Shown: positions 7,806 through 16,479 of the stretch, one piece after another | Layout of the letters: the number at the start of each line of letters is the position of its first letter | Position numbering within the stretch: position 1 is the stretch's first letter | NCBI RefSeq assembly: GCF_052055875.1 | Contig: NZ_CP170508.1 | Location: 2,480,001-2,544,000, forward strand | DNA length: 64,000 nucleotides | Direction: 5' to 3' | Origin: Methanosphaerula subterraneus | Lineage (GTDB): Archaea > Halobacteriota > Methanomicrobia > Methanomicrobiales > Methanospirillaceae | Program-made: the position numbers and the translations under genes | The notes under the pieces: model-generated | What the model was told of the DNA's origin: nothing | The model's input: the letters and a program-made list of their open reading frames with translations, nothing else | Databases searched by the model: none

Positions 7806-9040
7806 CTGACAAGACCGTCTGTGTAGTCGGCCTCGGGTATGTGGGCTATCCACTGGCAGAAGCCTTCTCACATCATCTGAAAACGATCGGATTTGATATC
7901 GACGCACGGAAGATCAGGATCATCAACGAGACACCTGAGAACAAGGTCCAGGCAACCACTGATCCCACCCTGATTGGAGAGGCTGACATCATCATTGTTG
8001 CAGTCCCGACACCCGTGACCAAGGCCAAAGATCCTGACCTGATGCCAGTGATCTCAGCAGCTGAGGTCGTTGGGAAACATATGAAGAAGGGTGCCGTCGT
8101 GGTCCTCGAGTCCACGGTCTACCCTGGCGTGACCGAGGAGATCATGGCCCCGGTGCTCGAGAAGATGTCAGGGCTTTCCTGCGGGAAGGACTTCAAGATC
8201 GGGTACTCGCCTGAGCGGATCAACCCTGGTGACGAGGAGCACATCCTTCCAAAGATCACGAAGATCGTCTCCGGGATGGACGAGGAGACCCTCGACCTGC
8301 TTGCATCGCTGTACGGGCTCGTGACCACGGTCTACCGTGCAGAGAACATCCGGACGGCTGAAGCCGCAAAGGTGATCGAGAACATCCAGCGTGACCTGAA
8401 CATCGCCCTGATGAACGAGCTCTCGCTGATCTTCCAGAAGATGGGGCTCGACACCCAGGCCGTCCTCGAGGCGGCAGGGACCAAGTGGAACTTCCACCAC
8501 TACCGGCCAGGTCTGGTCGGCGGTCACTGCATCCCGGTCGACCCCTATTACCTCGTCTACAAGGCAGAGGAACTCGGGTACCACCCCCAGGTAATCCTCG
8601 CCGGCCGTGCGATCAACGACTACATGCCCAAGCATGTCGCAGAACTGGCCATCAAGGGGATGAACGACGCCGGCAAGGTGATCCGGGACTCAAAGGTGCT
8701 GATCCTCGGGCTCACATACAAGGAGAACGTGCCGGACACCCGGGAGAGTCCGTCCCATGAGATGATCAAGGAACTTAAGGAGTTCCGTGCAGATGTATAC
8801 GGGTACGACCCGCTCCTCTCTGAAGCCGACATCACCCGGTTTGATGTGAAGCCTCTCCTGGATCTGAAGGGATTTCAGGCTGACTGCATCATTATCAATG
8901 TTCCACACGATGCCTTTGGGTCGCTGACCCTGGAAGAGGTCAAGAAGATGAGCAATGGCACCCCGGTCGTCATCGACGTGAAGGGGATGCGCAAGCAGTG
9001 GGCTGATCCGGCCTGCGATGTCTGTTATACCAGGCTCTAA
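7787..9040 (+). CDS. Nucleotide-sugar 6-dehydrogenase (UDP-N-acetylhexosamine type)
   Basis: 417 residues of the UDP-glucose/UDP-mannose dehydrogenase family. The N-terminal NAD domain has GLGYVGYPLA; the catalytic cysteine is in GGHCIPVDPYYL (about residue 248); the C-terminal domain contains LGLTYKENVPDTRESPS. The family oxidises the C6 hydroxyl of a UDP-hexose twice to a uronic acid. The sequence style is closest to Vi-antigen TviB/WbpO-type dehydrogenases that act on UDP-GlcNAc or UDP-GalNAc. It overlaps the epimerase by 19 bases, so the pair probably forms one pathway for a surface glycan or S-layer N-glycan sugar. Confidence 0.85.
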   Translation: MVQKSVTDKTVCVVGLGYVGYPLAEAFSHHLKTIGFDIDARKIRIINETPENKVQATTDPTLIGEADIIIVAVPTPVTKAKDPDLMPVISAAEVVGKHMKKGAVVVLESTVYPGVTEEIMAPVLEKMSGLSCGKDFKIGYSPERINPGDEEHILPKITKIVSGMDEETLDLLASLYGLVTTVYRAENIRTAEAAKVIENIQRDLNIALMNELSLIFQKMGLDTQAVLEAAGTKWNFHHYRPGLVGGHCIPVDPYYLVYKAEELGYHPQVILAGRAINDYMPKHVAELAIKGMNDAGKVIRDSKVLILGLTYKENVPDTRESPSHEMIKELKEFRADVYGYDPLLSEADITRFDVKPLLDLKGFQADCIIINVPHDAFGSLTLEEVKKMSNGTPVVIDVKGMRKQWADPACDVCYTRL

Positions 9041-9052
9041 CCCTTTACCCAA

Positions 9053-9069
9053 TTTTTCCTGTTTTTCTT
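9053..9069 (+). terminator. Double T-tract terminator after the dehydrogenase
   Basis: Two consecutive T runs (9053-9057 and 9062-9069) follow the stop codon by about 12 bases. Confidence 0.4.
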
Positions 9070-9133
9070 TGCGGGCAGGGCCCGATATCAACGTGACCCT
9101 TATCAGTATCGCTGGTAAATAGTACAGAGCGTT

Positions 9134-9760
9134 ATGGTATCAAGAGAGACGAAACGGCGGCTCTTCTCCATCCTGGTACGGGTCTTCACTGCTTTTGGAT
9201 CGGTCTTTTATGACCGGCGGTACCTTCGCGGGCGGTACTTCGATGACTCATTCGACGGCTGGCGGTGGGTGATCAGGGGAATCTTCTGGCAGAAGATCCT
9301 CCGGTTCAACAGTGCCATCCCCTGGCCGGTCTCCCCGCTGAATGCCATATCGGTGCCGTACAACATCACCTTCGATCCCGATGACATCAACATGTTCAAC
9401 GAGATGGGGGGCAAATACTTCCAGAACTTTCTGGGTTCGATCACGATCGGGAGCGGAACCTGGATCGCCTCGAACGTCGGGTTGATAACCTCGAATCATG
9501 ACCCCTCCAACCTGGACCGGAACCTCCCGGGAAAGAACATCTCTATCGGGGCCCACTGCTGGATCGGCATGAACTCGGTGATCCTGCCCGGGGTGACCCT
9601 TGGGGATCATACGGTCGTCGGTGCAGGAAGCGTCGTCACCAAGAGTTTTCCCGAGGGGTACCTGGTGATCGTCGGCAACCCTGCCCGGGTGATCCGGCGT
9701 CTCCCCTCTGCCCCGGAACCAGAGCCGGCATGTCCGGACGATCAGAACAAAGATGTCTGA
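9134..9760 (+). CDS. Hexapeptide-repeat (left-handed beta-helix) acyltransferase
   Basis: 208 residues. The C-terminal half has the isoleucine-patch hexapeptide pattern (ITIGSGTWIASNVGLITSNHD, ISIGAHCWIGMNSVILPGVTLGDHTVVGAGSVV), with the catalytic-type histidine in SNHD, as in sugar O- or N-acetyltransferases of the LpxA/NodL class. The ~70-residue N-terminus is basic and aromatic, without a clear membrane helix. It sits between the UDP-uronic acid genes and the GDP-fucose genes, so it probably acylates a surface-glycan sugar. Confidence 0.8.
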   Translation: MVSRETKRRLFSILVRVFTAFGSVFYDRRYLRGRYFDDSFDGWRWVIRGIFWQKILRFNSAIPWPVSPLNAISVPYNITFDPDDINMFNEMGGKYFQNFLGSITIGSGTWIASNVGLITSNHDPSNLDRNLPGKNISIGAHCWIGMNSVILPGVTLGDHTVVGAGSVVTKSFPEGYLVIVGNPARVIRRLPSAPEPEPACPDDQNKDV

Positions 9761-9816
9761 TCAGGGTGAGTATTGTAGGGAACCTCACGCCGGGAAACAA
9801 TACACGGTGATTTATC

Positions 9817-10860
9817 ATGAAGACTGCATTGATAACGGGAATTACAGGACAGGACGGGTCATACCTTGCCGAGCTGTTGCTCAGCAAGGGGTATGAGGTG
9901 CATGGGATCATCCGGAGGGCCTCGACCTTCAACACCGGCAGGATCGATCATATCTACACCGATCTTCATGATGCCGAGTCTAAACTCTTCCTCCATTACG
10001 GGGATCTCTCAGACTCCGAACAGATCAACAACATCATGTACAACCTCAAGCCTGACGAGGTCTATCACCTCGGAGCGCAGAGCCATGTCCGGGTCAGCTT
10101 TGACACCCCTGAGTACACTGGGAACGTGACCGGCCTTGGGACGGCGCGGATCCTTGAGGCGGTCAGGCGGTCCAACAACAACACCCGGTTCTACCAGGCC
10201 TCGTCCAGTGAGCTCTTCGGTTCGTCTGCACCTCCGCAGTCCGAGACGACACCATTCCAGCCCCGCAGCCCGTATGCCTGTGCCAAGCTGTACGCCTACT
10301 GGATGACCCGGAACTATCGGGACGGGTACAACATCTTCGCCAGCAATGGGATCCTCTTCAACCACGAGTCCCCCCGGCGGGGCGGCACCTTCGTGACCCG
10401 GAAGATCACGCGAGCCATCGCCCGGATCAAGGCGAAGAAGGAGCAGTTCCTGTACCTGGGGAATCTTGAAGCACGGCGTGACTGGGGTTTCTCGCCTGAG
10501 TATGTTGAGGCGATGTGGCGGATCCTGCAACATGACCGGCCTGATGATTATGTTATGGGGACCGGTACCGCCTACTCGGTGCAGGAGTTTCTGGACGAGG
10601 CCTTCGCCTACGTCGGGTTGAAGGTCGAGGATCATGTGAAGATCGATCCCCGGTACTTCCGGCCGACCGAGGTGGAGTCGCTGATCGCCGACCCGAGCAA
10701 GGCAAAGAGAGACCTTGGTTGGGCCCCGAAGATCACCTTCACTGATCTGGTTCGGATCATGGTCGATGCCGATATGCGGGCCGCCGGCCTTGAACCGGTC
10801 GGTGAGGGTGACGCGATCATCGCGGAGAAGTTCCCCAACCGGTGGTGGAGAGGGGATTGA
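9817..10860 (+). CDS. gmd: GDP-mannose 4,6-dehydratase
   Basis: 347 residues. GITGQDGSYLAELLLSKGY is the diagnostic Gmd N-terminus; the YxxxK pair YACAK is near residue 154; NHESPRRGGTFVTRKITRA is the conserved nucleotide-sugar segment. It converts GDP-mannose to GDP-4-keto-6-deoxymannose, the first step to GDP-fucose or GDP-rhamnose. It begins the cluster gmd-glycosyltransferase-fucose synthase, in which all junctions overlap. The length is usual for the family. Confidence 0.93.
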   Translation: MKTALITGITGQDGSYLAELLLSKGYEVHGIIRRASTFNTGRIDHIYTDLHDAESKLFLHYGDLSDSEQINNIMYNLKPDEVYHLGAQSHVRVSFDTPEYTGNVTGLGTARILEAVRRSNNNTRFYQASSSELFGSSAPPQSETTPFQPRSPYACAKLYAYWMTRNYRDGYNIFASNGILFNHESPRRGGTFVTRKITRAIARIKAKKEQFLYLGNLEARRDWGFSPEYVEAMWRILQHDRPDDYVMGTGTAYSVQEFLDEAFAYVGLKVEDHVKIDPRYFRPTEVESLIADPSKAKRDLGWAPKITFTDLVRIMVDADMRAAGLEPVGEGDAIIAEKFPNRWWRGD

Positions 10861-11948
10861 GCAGGTCCCCCCCGACCATCTGCTGGTATATCAGTGACTA
10901 CGGCTACGGGCATGCCTCGCGTTCGATTGCGATGATCCGGGCGGTCACCGCCGCAATGCCGGTCCGGGTGCTGGTGCGGACCGGGACCCCTGCCGGCTTT
11001 GTCAGAGCGTCCCTTCCCGGAGTCGCGGTCCATGCCGGGCAGAACGATATCGGGGTGGTGCTGAAGGATCGGACCGTAGAGGTGGACCGGCCCCGGACCG
11101 AGCAGGCCCTCACTGTCTGGACGAGCACCTGGGGACGATATCTCGCCGCTGAACGGCGGTTCTGTGTAGAACACAGGGTCGACCTGATCCTGTCGGATAT
11201 CGCACCCCAGCCATTTCTGGTCGCCGAGTCCCTCGGCATCCCGGGGATCGGGGTCTCCAACTTCACCTGGCACTCCATCTTCGCCTCCCTCTTTCCTGAC
11301 CACGCAGCCCTTGATCTGATCCGGGAGGCCTATGCAGCCGCAGATCTGGGGCTGGTGCTCCCGTTCGATGACGGAATGGAGATCTTCTCGAAGAGACGGA
11401 GAATCGGGCTGATCGCGAGAAAGATCTCTGAACCCCGGTCCGCCCTTCGAAAGCGGTACGGGCTCGACGGGGATCAGGTCGTGGTCTATCTGGGTCCGGG
11501 GAATGACTGCCCTGACCTCTCTCCCGAGACCGTCCGATGCCTCACCGACGCCGGGGTCACCTGCGTGGTCTCCTCTGCCGTAGAGACTCGAGCCCCTGAC
11601 CTGATCAGGATCCCGGCCGATGAGACCGAGTCACAGAACTATGTCGGGATGAGCGACCTGGTCGTCGCCAAGGGCGGGTACAGCACCGTCTCCGAGGCCG
11701 TCCAAGCACGGGTTCCACTGGTCCTCTTCCAGAGGGAGGGGTTCTTTGAGGACCGTCTCTTCACCGATCAGGTCGCAGCCTGCGGGATTGGAAGGGAGAT
11801 CTCCGGCGAAGAGTACAGGAACGGGGCCTGGATCGCCGATCTCGATCGGCTGGGTGACTATCGCGATCATTTTGATACGCTCAGAGCACCCTATACAACA
11901 GACGGTACAGCAGCGTTATTATCGAGTATTTCAGAGGTAGTATCATGA
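10857..11948 (+). CDS. GT-B-fold glycosyltransferase-like protein
   Basis: About 363 residues. The N-terminal half starts with CWYISDYGYGHASRSIAMIRA, the Rossmann-like opening of MurG/UGT-type enzymes. The C-terminal half has YLGPGNDCPDL and VAKGGYSTVSEAVQARVPLV, which matches the donor-binding Gly-rich loop and GG-x-x-x-x-E motif of GT-B glycosyltransferases. TTG 10857 is preferred as start because GGAGAGGGG precedes it at good spacing and it overlaps the gmd stop as TTGA; GTG 10842 is the alternative. Its stop overlaps the next ATG (ATGA). It likely uses or transfers a GDP-deoxyhexose, but the substrate is not determined. Confidence 0.7.
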   Translation: MSRSPPTICWYISDYGYGHASRSIAMIRAVTAAMPVRVLVRTGTPAGFVRASLPGVAVHAGQNDIGVVLKDRTVEVDRPRTEQALTVWTSTWGRYLAAERRFCVEHRVDLILSDIAPQPFLVAESLGIPGIGVSNFTWHSIFASLFPDHAALDLIREAYAAADLGLVLPFDDGMEIFSKRRRIGLIARKISEPRSALRKRYGLDGDQVVVYLGPGNDCPDLSPETVRCLTDAGVTCVVSSAVETRAPDLIRIPADETESQNYVGMSDLVVAKGGYSTVSEAVQARVPLVLFQREGFFEDRLFTDQVAACGIGREISGEEYRNGAWIADLDRLGDYRDHFDTLRAPYTTDGTAALLSSISEVVS

Positions 11949-12889
11949 ATTTCTGGCAGGATAAGAGGATCCTGGTGACTGGCGGAGCAGGCTTTCTTGG
12001 TTCGCACGTGGTCGACCAGTTAAAGCAGAAGGGAGTGCAGCAGGAGAACATCAGGATCCCCCGGAGCAGGGACGCTGACCTCCGCCGGTGGGATGACTGC
12101 GTCGAAGCGGTTTCAGAGATCGATCTGATCATCCACCTGGCTGCACGGGTCGGTGGGATCGGGTACAACATGGGCCACCCTGCCGAGCTCTTCTATGACA
12201 ACCTGATGATGGGGGTGCAGCTGGTCGAGGCGGCACGGCAGGCCGGGGTCGGCAAGTGTGTGCTGATCGGCACGGTCTGTGCATATCCGAAGTTCACCCC
12301 GGTCCCATTCTCCGAGGATGCCATCTGGGACGGGTACCCCGAAGAGACGAACGCGCCCTACGGGCTGGCCAAGAAGATGCTGCTGGTCCAGTCGCAGGCC
12401 TACCGGCAGCAGTACGGGTTCAACTCGATCTATCTGCTGCCGGTGAACCTGTACGGCCCCGGAGACAACTTCAACCCTGACAGTTCGCACGTGATCCCAG
12501 CGCTGATCAAGAAGTTTGTCGAGGCTGAACGGGACGGCCATGATGTCGTCGAAGTCTGGGGCACCGGCAAGGCTTCCCGGGAGTTCCTGTACGTCGACGA
12601 CGCCGCCCGCGGGATTCTGCTTGCTGCAGAGCAGTACAACGAGCCGGCACCGGTCAACCTCGGGGCCCACCAGGAGATCTCGATAAAGGATCTGGTCACT
12701 CTGATCGCAAACCTGACCGGCTTTTCGGGAAGCATCCACTGGGACACCGGCAAACCGGACGGTCAGCCACGCCGATGCCTCGATGTCAGCAGGGCAGAGA
12801 AGGCGTTTGGGTTCCGTGCCGAGGTCGGTTTTGAACAGGGTCTTCGGGAGACGATCGCCTGGTACCGGGCGCAGACAAAAAAGGATTAA
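11945..12889 (+). CDS. fcl: GDP-L-fucose synthase-type epimerase/reductase
   Basis: 314 residues, an NAD(P)-dependent SDR: GGAGFLGSHVV at residues 11-21, the GTVCAYPKFTPVPF segment characteristic of GDP-fucose synthases (GSSCIYP in bacteria), YGLAKK near 139 and LYGPGDNFNPDSSHVIPALI. The family epimerises and reduces the Gmd product to GDP-L-fucose. Its position in the gmd operon supports this. It overlaps the glycosyltransferase by ATGA and converges with the next gene, with a 4-base overlap. Confidence 0.88.
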   Translation: MNFWQDKRILVTGGAGFLGSHVVDQLKQKGVQQENIRIPRSRDADLRRWDDCVEAVSEIDLIIHLAARVGGIGYNMGHPAELFYDNLMMGVQLVEAARQAGVGKCVLIGTVCAYPKFTPVPFSEDAIWDGYPEETNAPYGLAKKMLLVQSQAYRQQYGFNSIYLLPVNLYGPGDNFNPDSSHVIPALIKKFVEAERDGHDVVEVWGTGKASREFLYVDDAARGILLAAEQYNEPAPVNLGAHQEISIKDLVTLIANLTGFSGSIHWDTGKPDGQPRRCLDVSRAEKAFGFRAEVGFEQGLRETIAWYRAQTKKD

Positions 12890-13383
12890 AAGTTCAACGG
12901 AGTGGTCAGGACAGCCACGGTCTGTGCCGGTGCCGCATCGGCACCGAAGTAACCCATCCCTCGTGGGAAGGTGGCGGTCGAGGTGAAATTTCTGCTCATC
13001 TGGGGGGAGATGACCTCAAGCTCCGGGATGGTGACCTTGAACTGGTGGGAGGGGTACCAGAACGATCCCTCCCCGTAATCGTAGGAAGCATTGTCCACGA
13101 CCAGGCGGGCATGGGTCAGGTCGACCTGCTGGATCCGGGCGTTATCATAGTTGATGACACGTATCACCTTCCTGTTCAGATCCGTTCTCCCAAGGATCGA
13201 GACCAGCAGCAGTATTCCATCATCGATCGTGTAGTCGATGTCGATGGTTGCACTCTTCTCTTCCAGGTGCACGGTCACCTTCTCAACAGAGAGGTAACTG
13301 TACCTGTTCTCATAGAGTGCCGATGCAGGGGCGATCAGCGACAAACAGAGCACCAGCAGCATACACGCTGCAACCCGTCTCAT
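12886..13383 (-). CDS. Small secreted protein of unknown function
   Basis: 165 residues. A clear signal peptide (MRRVAACMLLVLCLSLIAPASA, cut after about residue 22) is followed by a beta-rich exported domain without cysteines. No family is recognised. ATG 13383 is used instead of the TTG six bases upstream. The gene is divergent from the AMP phosphorylase gene and convergent with fcl, so it is probably monocistronic and cell-surface or pseudoperiplasmic. Confidence 0.65.
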   Translation of the reverse strand: MRRVAACMLLVLCLSLIAPASALYENRYSYLSVEKVTVHLEEKSATIDIDYTIDDGILLLVSILGRTDLNRKVIRVINYDNARIQQVDLTHARLVVDNASYDYGEGSFWYPSHQFKVTIPELEVISPQMSRNFTSTATFPRGMGYFGADAAPAQTVAVLTTPLNF

Positions 13384-13537
13384 CACCAATACATTACAGA
13401 ATGTTCTATTAATGCTTATGGTCTCAAATCCGGGTTCCTGCTCATTCTGGTGAACCGGTGCACATAAGTAGGTTCCATGTTCAGCGATTATACTGTATGA
13501 TCATTGCATCTGACGCATTATGCAGGATGGTCCGGGT

Positions 13538-15067
13538 ATGAAGTACATTGCAAAGATTCTGGATATCGCCGACCGTGGCGTCCTCTTAAATGCCTCTGAT
13601 GCGCGGACAGTCGGCGTGCTCCAAGGCGATCGGGTGCAGATCCTCAACCATGCCGGCGGGTTATCGGTACCGGCCGTGGTGGACACCACCACGACGATGA
13701 TCCCTTCCGGGGTGATCGGGGTCTACGGGCTCACCAATAAAGCCCTTCAGATTGTCGACGGGGCCGAGGTCGAGGTCTGGGAGGCGAAGAAGCCGCTCGC
13801 CCTCGACCTGATCAAGAAGAAGATGAACCGTGAGAAACTGACCAAGGACGACACCCGCCAGATCATCCAGGACATCGTCAACGATTCGCTCTCCCAGGCT
13901 GAACTCTCGGCATACGTGACCGCCTGTTACATCAATGGTCTGGACATGGATGAGGTGGAGTACCTGACCCATGCGATGGTCGAGTCGGGTGACCGGCTGA
14001 AGTTCGGCAACCACCCGATCGTGGATAAACACTCGGTCGGAGGTGTTCCGGGCAATAAGATCTCCCTGCTGATCGTCCCGATCATCGCGGCCAGCGGGTT
14101 GAAGATCCCGAAGACCAGTTCCCGGGCGATCACCGGGGCTGCAGGGACGGCCGACCTGATGGAGGTGCTGGCACCGGTAGAGTTCTCTGCGGCCGAGGTC
14201 CAGCAGATGACCGAGAAGGTCGGGGGCGTGATCGTCTGGGGGGGTGCGACCAACATCGCTCCCGCGGACGACCGGATCATCGTCGTCGAGTATCCGTTCA
14301 AGATCGACGCCCGCGGGCAGATGCTCGCCTCGGTGATGGCGAAGAAGTTCGCCGTCGGTGCCGACCTGGTGGTGATCGACATCCCGGTCGGCTCCTCAAC
14401 CAAAGTTCCGGATATGGCGGAGGGGCGGAAGATGGCACGGGAGTTCATCGAGATCGGCGAGCGGCTCGGGATCAGGGTGGAGTGTGCCCTGACCTATGGA
14501 GACTCGCCGGTCGGCAGGACGATCGGGCCGAATCTCGAGGTGCGGGAGGCGCTGGCCATCCTCGAGGGCGGGGACGAGCCCAGGTCGCTGATCCAGAAGA
14601 GCCTCTCGCTGGCAGGGATCGCGCTGGAGATGTCCGGCAAGGCCGCACGGGGTCAGGGGTACCAGATGGCTGAGGAGATCCTCAAGAGCGGGAAGGCGCT
14701 TCGTAAACTCCGCCAGATCATCGAGATCCAGGGCGGGGACCCGGGTGTTACCTCCGAGAGTATCAAGCCCGGACAGTTCGAGTTTGTTGTGAACGCCCAG
14801 GAGACCGGGTACATCATCGAGCTGAACAACCGGGCGCTGGTCAGCCTCGCCCGGATCGCGGGCGCCCCGCATGATCATGGAGCCGGGATCATGCTCCATG
14901 CCAAGAAGGGAGAGCAGGTGAACACGGGGGATCCAATCTTTACGATCTATGCCGACCGTGACTGGAGGCTGAAGATGGCCGTCGAGGAGGGGCGCCGGCT
15001 GATGCCGGTGATCGTCGAGGGGATGCTCCTCGACCGTATTCCCTCCGAGTACCGCGGGCCGGTCTGA
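13538..15067 (+). CDS. deoA: AMP phosphorylase
   Basis: 509 residues from ATG 13538, close to the ~503 of characterised archaeal AMP phosphorylases; ATG 13520 adds six residues and remains possible. An archaeal-specific N-terminal domain (residues ~1-85) precedes the pyrimidine-nucleoside-phosphorylase fold, with KHSVGGVPGNKISLL, SSRAITGAAGTADLMEVL and the C-terminal ALVSLARIAGAPHDHGAGI. The enzyme phosphorolyses AMP to adenine and ribose-1,5-bisphosphate, feeding the archaeal nucleotide salvage/RubisCO route or PRPP recycling. No RubisCO or isomerase gene is in the window. The hexulose-phosphate synthase fusion, 3 kb away, belongs to the same pentose-phosphate economy. Confidence 0.9.
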   Translation: MKYIAKILDIADRGVLLNASDARTVGVLQGDRVQILNHAGGLSVPAVVDTTTTMIPSGVIGVYGLTNKALQIVDGAEVEVWEAKKPLALDLIKKKMNREKLTKDDTRQIIQDIVNDSLSQAELSAYVTACYINGLDMDEVEYLTHAMVESGDRLKFGNHPIVDKHSVGGVPGNKISLLIVPIIAASGLKIPKTSSRAITGAAGTADLMEVLAPVEFSAAEVQQMTEKVGGVIVWGGATNIAPADDRIIVVEYPFKIDARGQMLASVMAKKFAVGADLVVIDIPVGSSTKVPDMAEGRKMAREFIEIGERLGIRVECALTYGDSPVGRTIGPNLEVREALAILEGGDEPRSLIQKSLSLAGIALEMSGKAARGQGYQMAEEILKSGKALRKLRQIIEIQGGDPGVTSESIKPGQFEFVVNAQETGYIIELNNRALVSLARIAGAPHDHGAGIMLHAKKGEQVNTGDPIFTIYADRDWRLKMAVEEGRRLMPVIVEGMLLDRIPSEYRGPV

Positions 15068-15104
15068 ACCCAGCTGTGAAAGGATGGGACTTATCATAGA
15101 GGAT

Positions 15105-15158
15105 TGTCATATATCTGAGCAGGTAATCGTGGTGCAGAGGGGGCCGGTGCCGGCCCCC
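15105..15158 (+). promoter_or_regulatory. Promoter and GC-rich 5' hairpin of the ligase operon
   Basis: CATATATCTG (about 15107-15116) is a TATA-like box. Some 26 bp later lies a perfect 9-bp inverted repeat, GGGGGCCGG (15139-15147) and CCGGCCCCC (15150-15158). The hairpin would therefore form at the very 5' end of the mRNA, about 28 bases ahead of the ATG at 15187. It could be an operator or a stabilising leader structure. Confidence 0.4.
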
Positions 15159-15186
15159 TGTCGCGCGCCATACCAGTGAGTGTCCT

Positions 15187-16479
15187 ATGTTCTGGAACAA
15201 GTCTGTAGAGACGATGGGGCCGGCCGAACTCGCCTCGCATCAGCTCAAAAAGCTGAAGGAGACGGTGCAGCAGGTCCAGAAGATACCATTTTACCGCACC
15301 AGATTTGAAGAGGCCGGGCTCCGGCCGGAGGCGATACGGTCGCTTGACGACCTGCAGAAGATTCCGTTCACCAGGAAGCAGGATCTCCGCGAGGGGTACC
15401 CGTTCGGATTCCTCGCCGTTCCGCTCAGTAAGGTCGTCCGGATTCATGCCACCTCAGGCACAACGGGAAAACCGACGGTGGTCGGGTATACCCGCAATGA
15501 CTTGGAGACCTGGTCTGATCTGATCGCGCGAAACCTGACGATGATCGGCCTTGGGGAGGGTGACGTCTTTCAGAACTCGGTCAACTACGGTCTCTTCACC
15601 GGGGGTCTCGGCCTCCACGCAGGAGCAGAGAAGGCAGGGCTCACGGTGGTTCCTGCCGGCACCGGAAACACCAGACGACAGATCGAGATGATCCAGGACT
15701 TCGGTGTTACCGCGATCCACTGCACCCCCGGGTATGCGCTGCATATCGCCGAGGTGGCCGAGGAGATGGGGGTCACCCTCGACTCGCTCAGGACCGGGAT
15801 CTTTGGTGCTGAGCCCTGGTCAGAGACGATGCGACGGGAACTCGAGAACCGCCTTGGTCTCTCCGCCTTTGACTCCTATGGGATGAGCGAGCTGTTCGGG
15901 CCGGGGGTGGCCTTCGAATGCCCCGAGAAGGATGGGCTCCATATCTGGCATGACAGTTATATCGTCGAGATCATCGACCCCAACACCGGGGAGGTGCTCG
16001 GTCCTGAAGAGCGGGGTGAGATGGTGGTGACCCCGCTTGTCAAGGAGGCGATGCCGATGCTTCGGTACCGGACCGGTGATATCACGATGTTGATGGATAA
16101 TGGGTGCATCTGCGGTAGGATGCAGAAGATTGCCCGGCTCACAGGCAGGACCGACGATATGCTGATCATCCGCGGGATCAATGTCTTCCCGTCACAGATT
16201 GAGGATGTGCTGCTCAAACTGCCTGAGGTTGGGGACCAGTTCATGGTCTATGTCGACCGGAAGAACCACCTCGATGAGATGACGATCGAGGTGGAGATGA
16301 GCCGGGAGTTCTTCAGCGGGGAACTTCAGGACCTGGCCAGGATCCAGAAGAAAGTGGGGGGTGTTCTCCGGGACACGCTTGAACTGAGGACCACGGTCAG
16401 GCTGGTTGAGCCGGGTTCTCTCCCGAGGTTTGAGGGGAAGGCGAAACGGGTGATCGATCGGCGGGGGGCCCTGGTATGA
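15187..16479 (+). CDS. paaK: Phenylacetate-CoA ligase family protein, copy 1
   Basis: 430 residues of the ANL adenylate-forming superfamily. The P-loop-like SGTTGKPTVVGYT lies near residue 92, SYGMSELFGPG near 228, YRTGDI near 295 and the C-terminal hinge/lysine region RFEGKAKRV at the end. In archaea these enzymes activate aryl acids (phenylacetate, indoleacetate) to CoA thioesters, with ATP hydrolysed to AMP. Such genes often occur with indolepyruvate:ferredoxin oxidoreductase (iorAB) and an ACT protein. Here iorAB is absent from the window but the ACT protein is present. The stop overlaps the next ATG (ATGA). Confidence 0.88.
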   Translation: MFWNKSVETMGPAELASHQLKKLKETVQQVQKIPFYRTRFEEAGLRPEAIRSLDDLQKIPFTRKQDLREGYPFGFLAVPLSKVVRIHATSGTTGKPTVVGYTRNDLETWSDLIARNLTMIGLGEGDVFQNSVNYGLFTGGLGLHAGAEKAGLTVVPAGTGNTRRQIEMIQDFGVTAIHCTPGYALHIAEVAEEMGVTLDSLRTGIFGAEPWSETMRRELENRLGLSAFDSYGMSELFGPGVAFECPEKDGLHIWHDSYIVEIIDPNTGEVLGPEERGEMVVTPLVKEAMPMLRYRTGDITMLMDNGCICGRMQKIARLTGRTDDMLIIRGINVFPSQIEDVLLKLPEVGDQFMVYVDRKNHLDEMTIEVEMSREFFSGELQDLARIQKKVGGVLRDTLELRTTVRLVEPGSLPRFEGKAKRVIDRRGALV

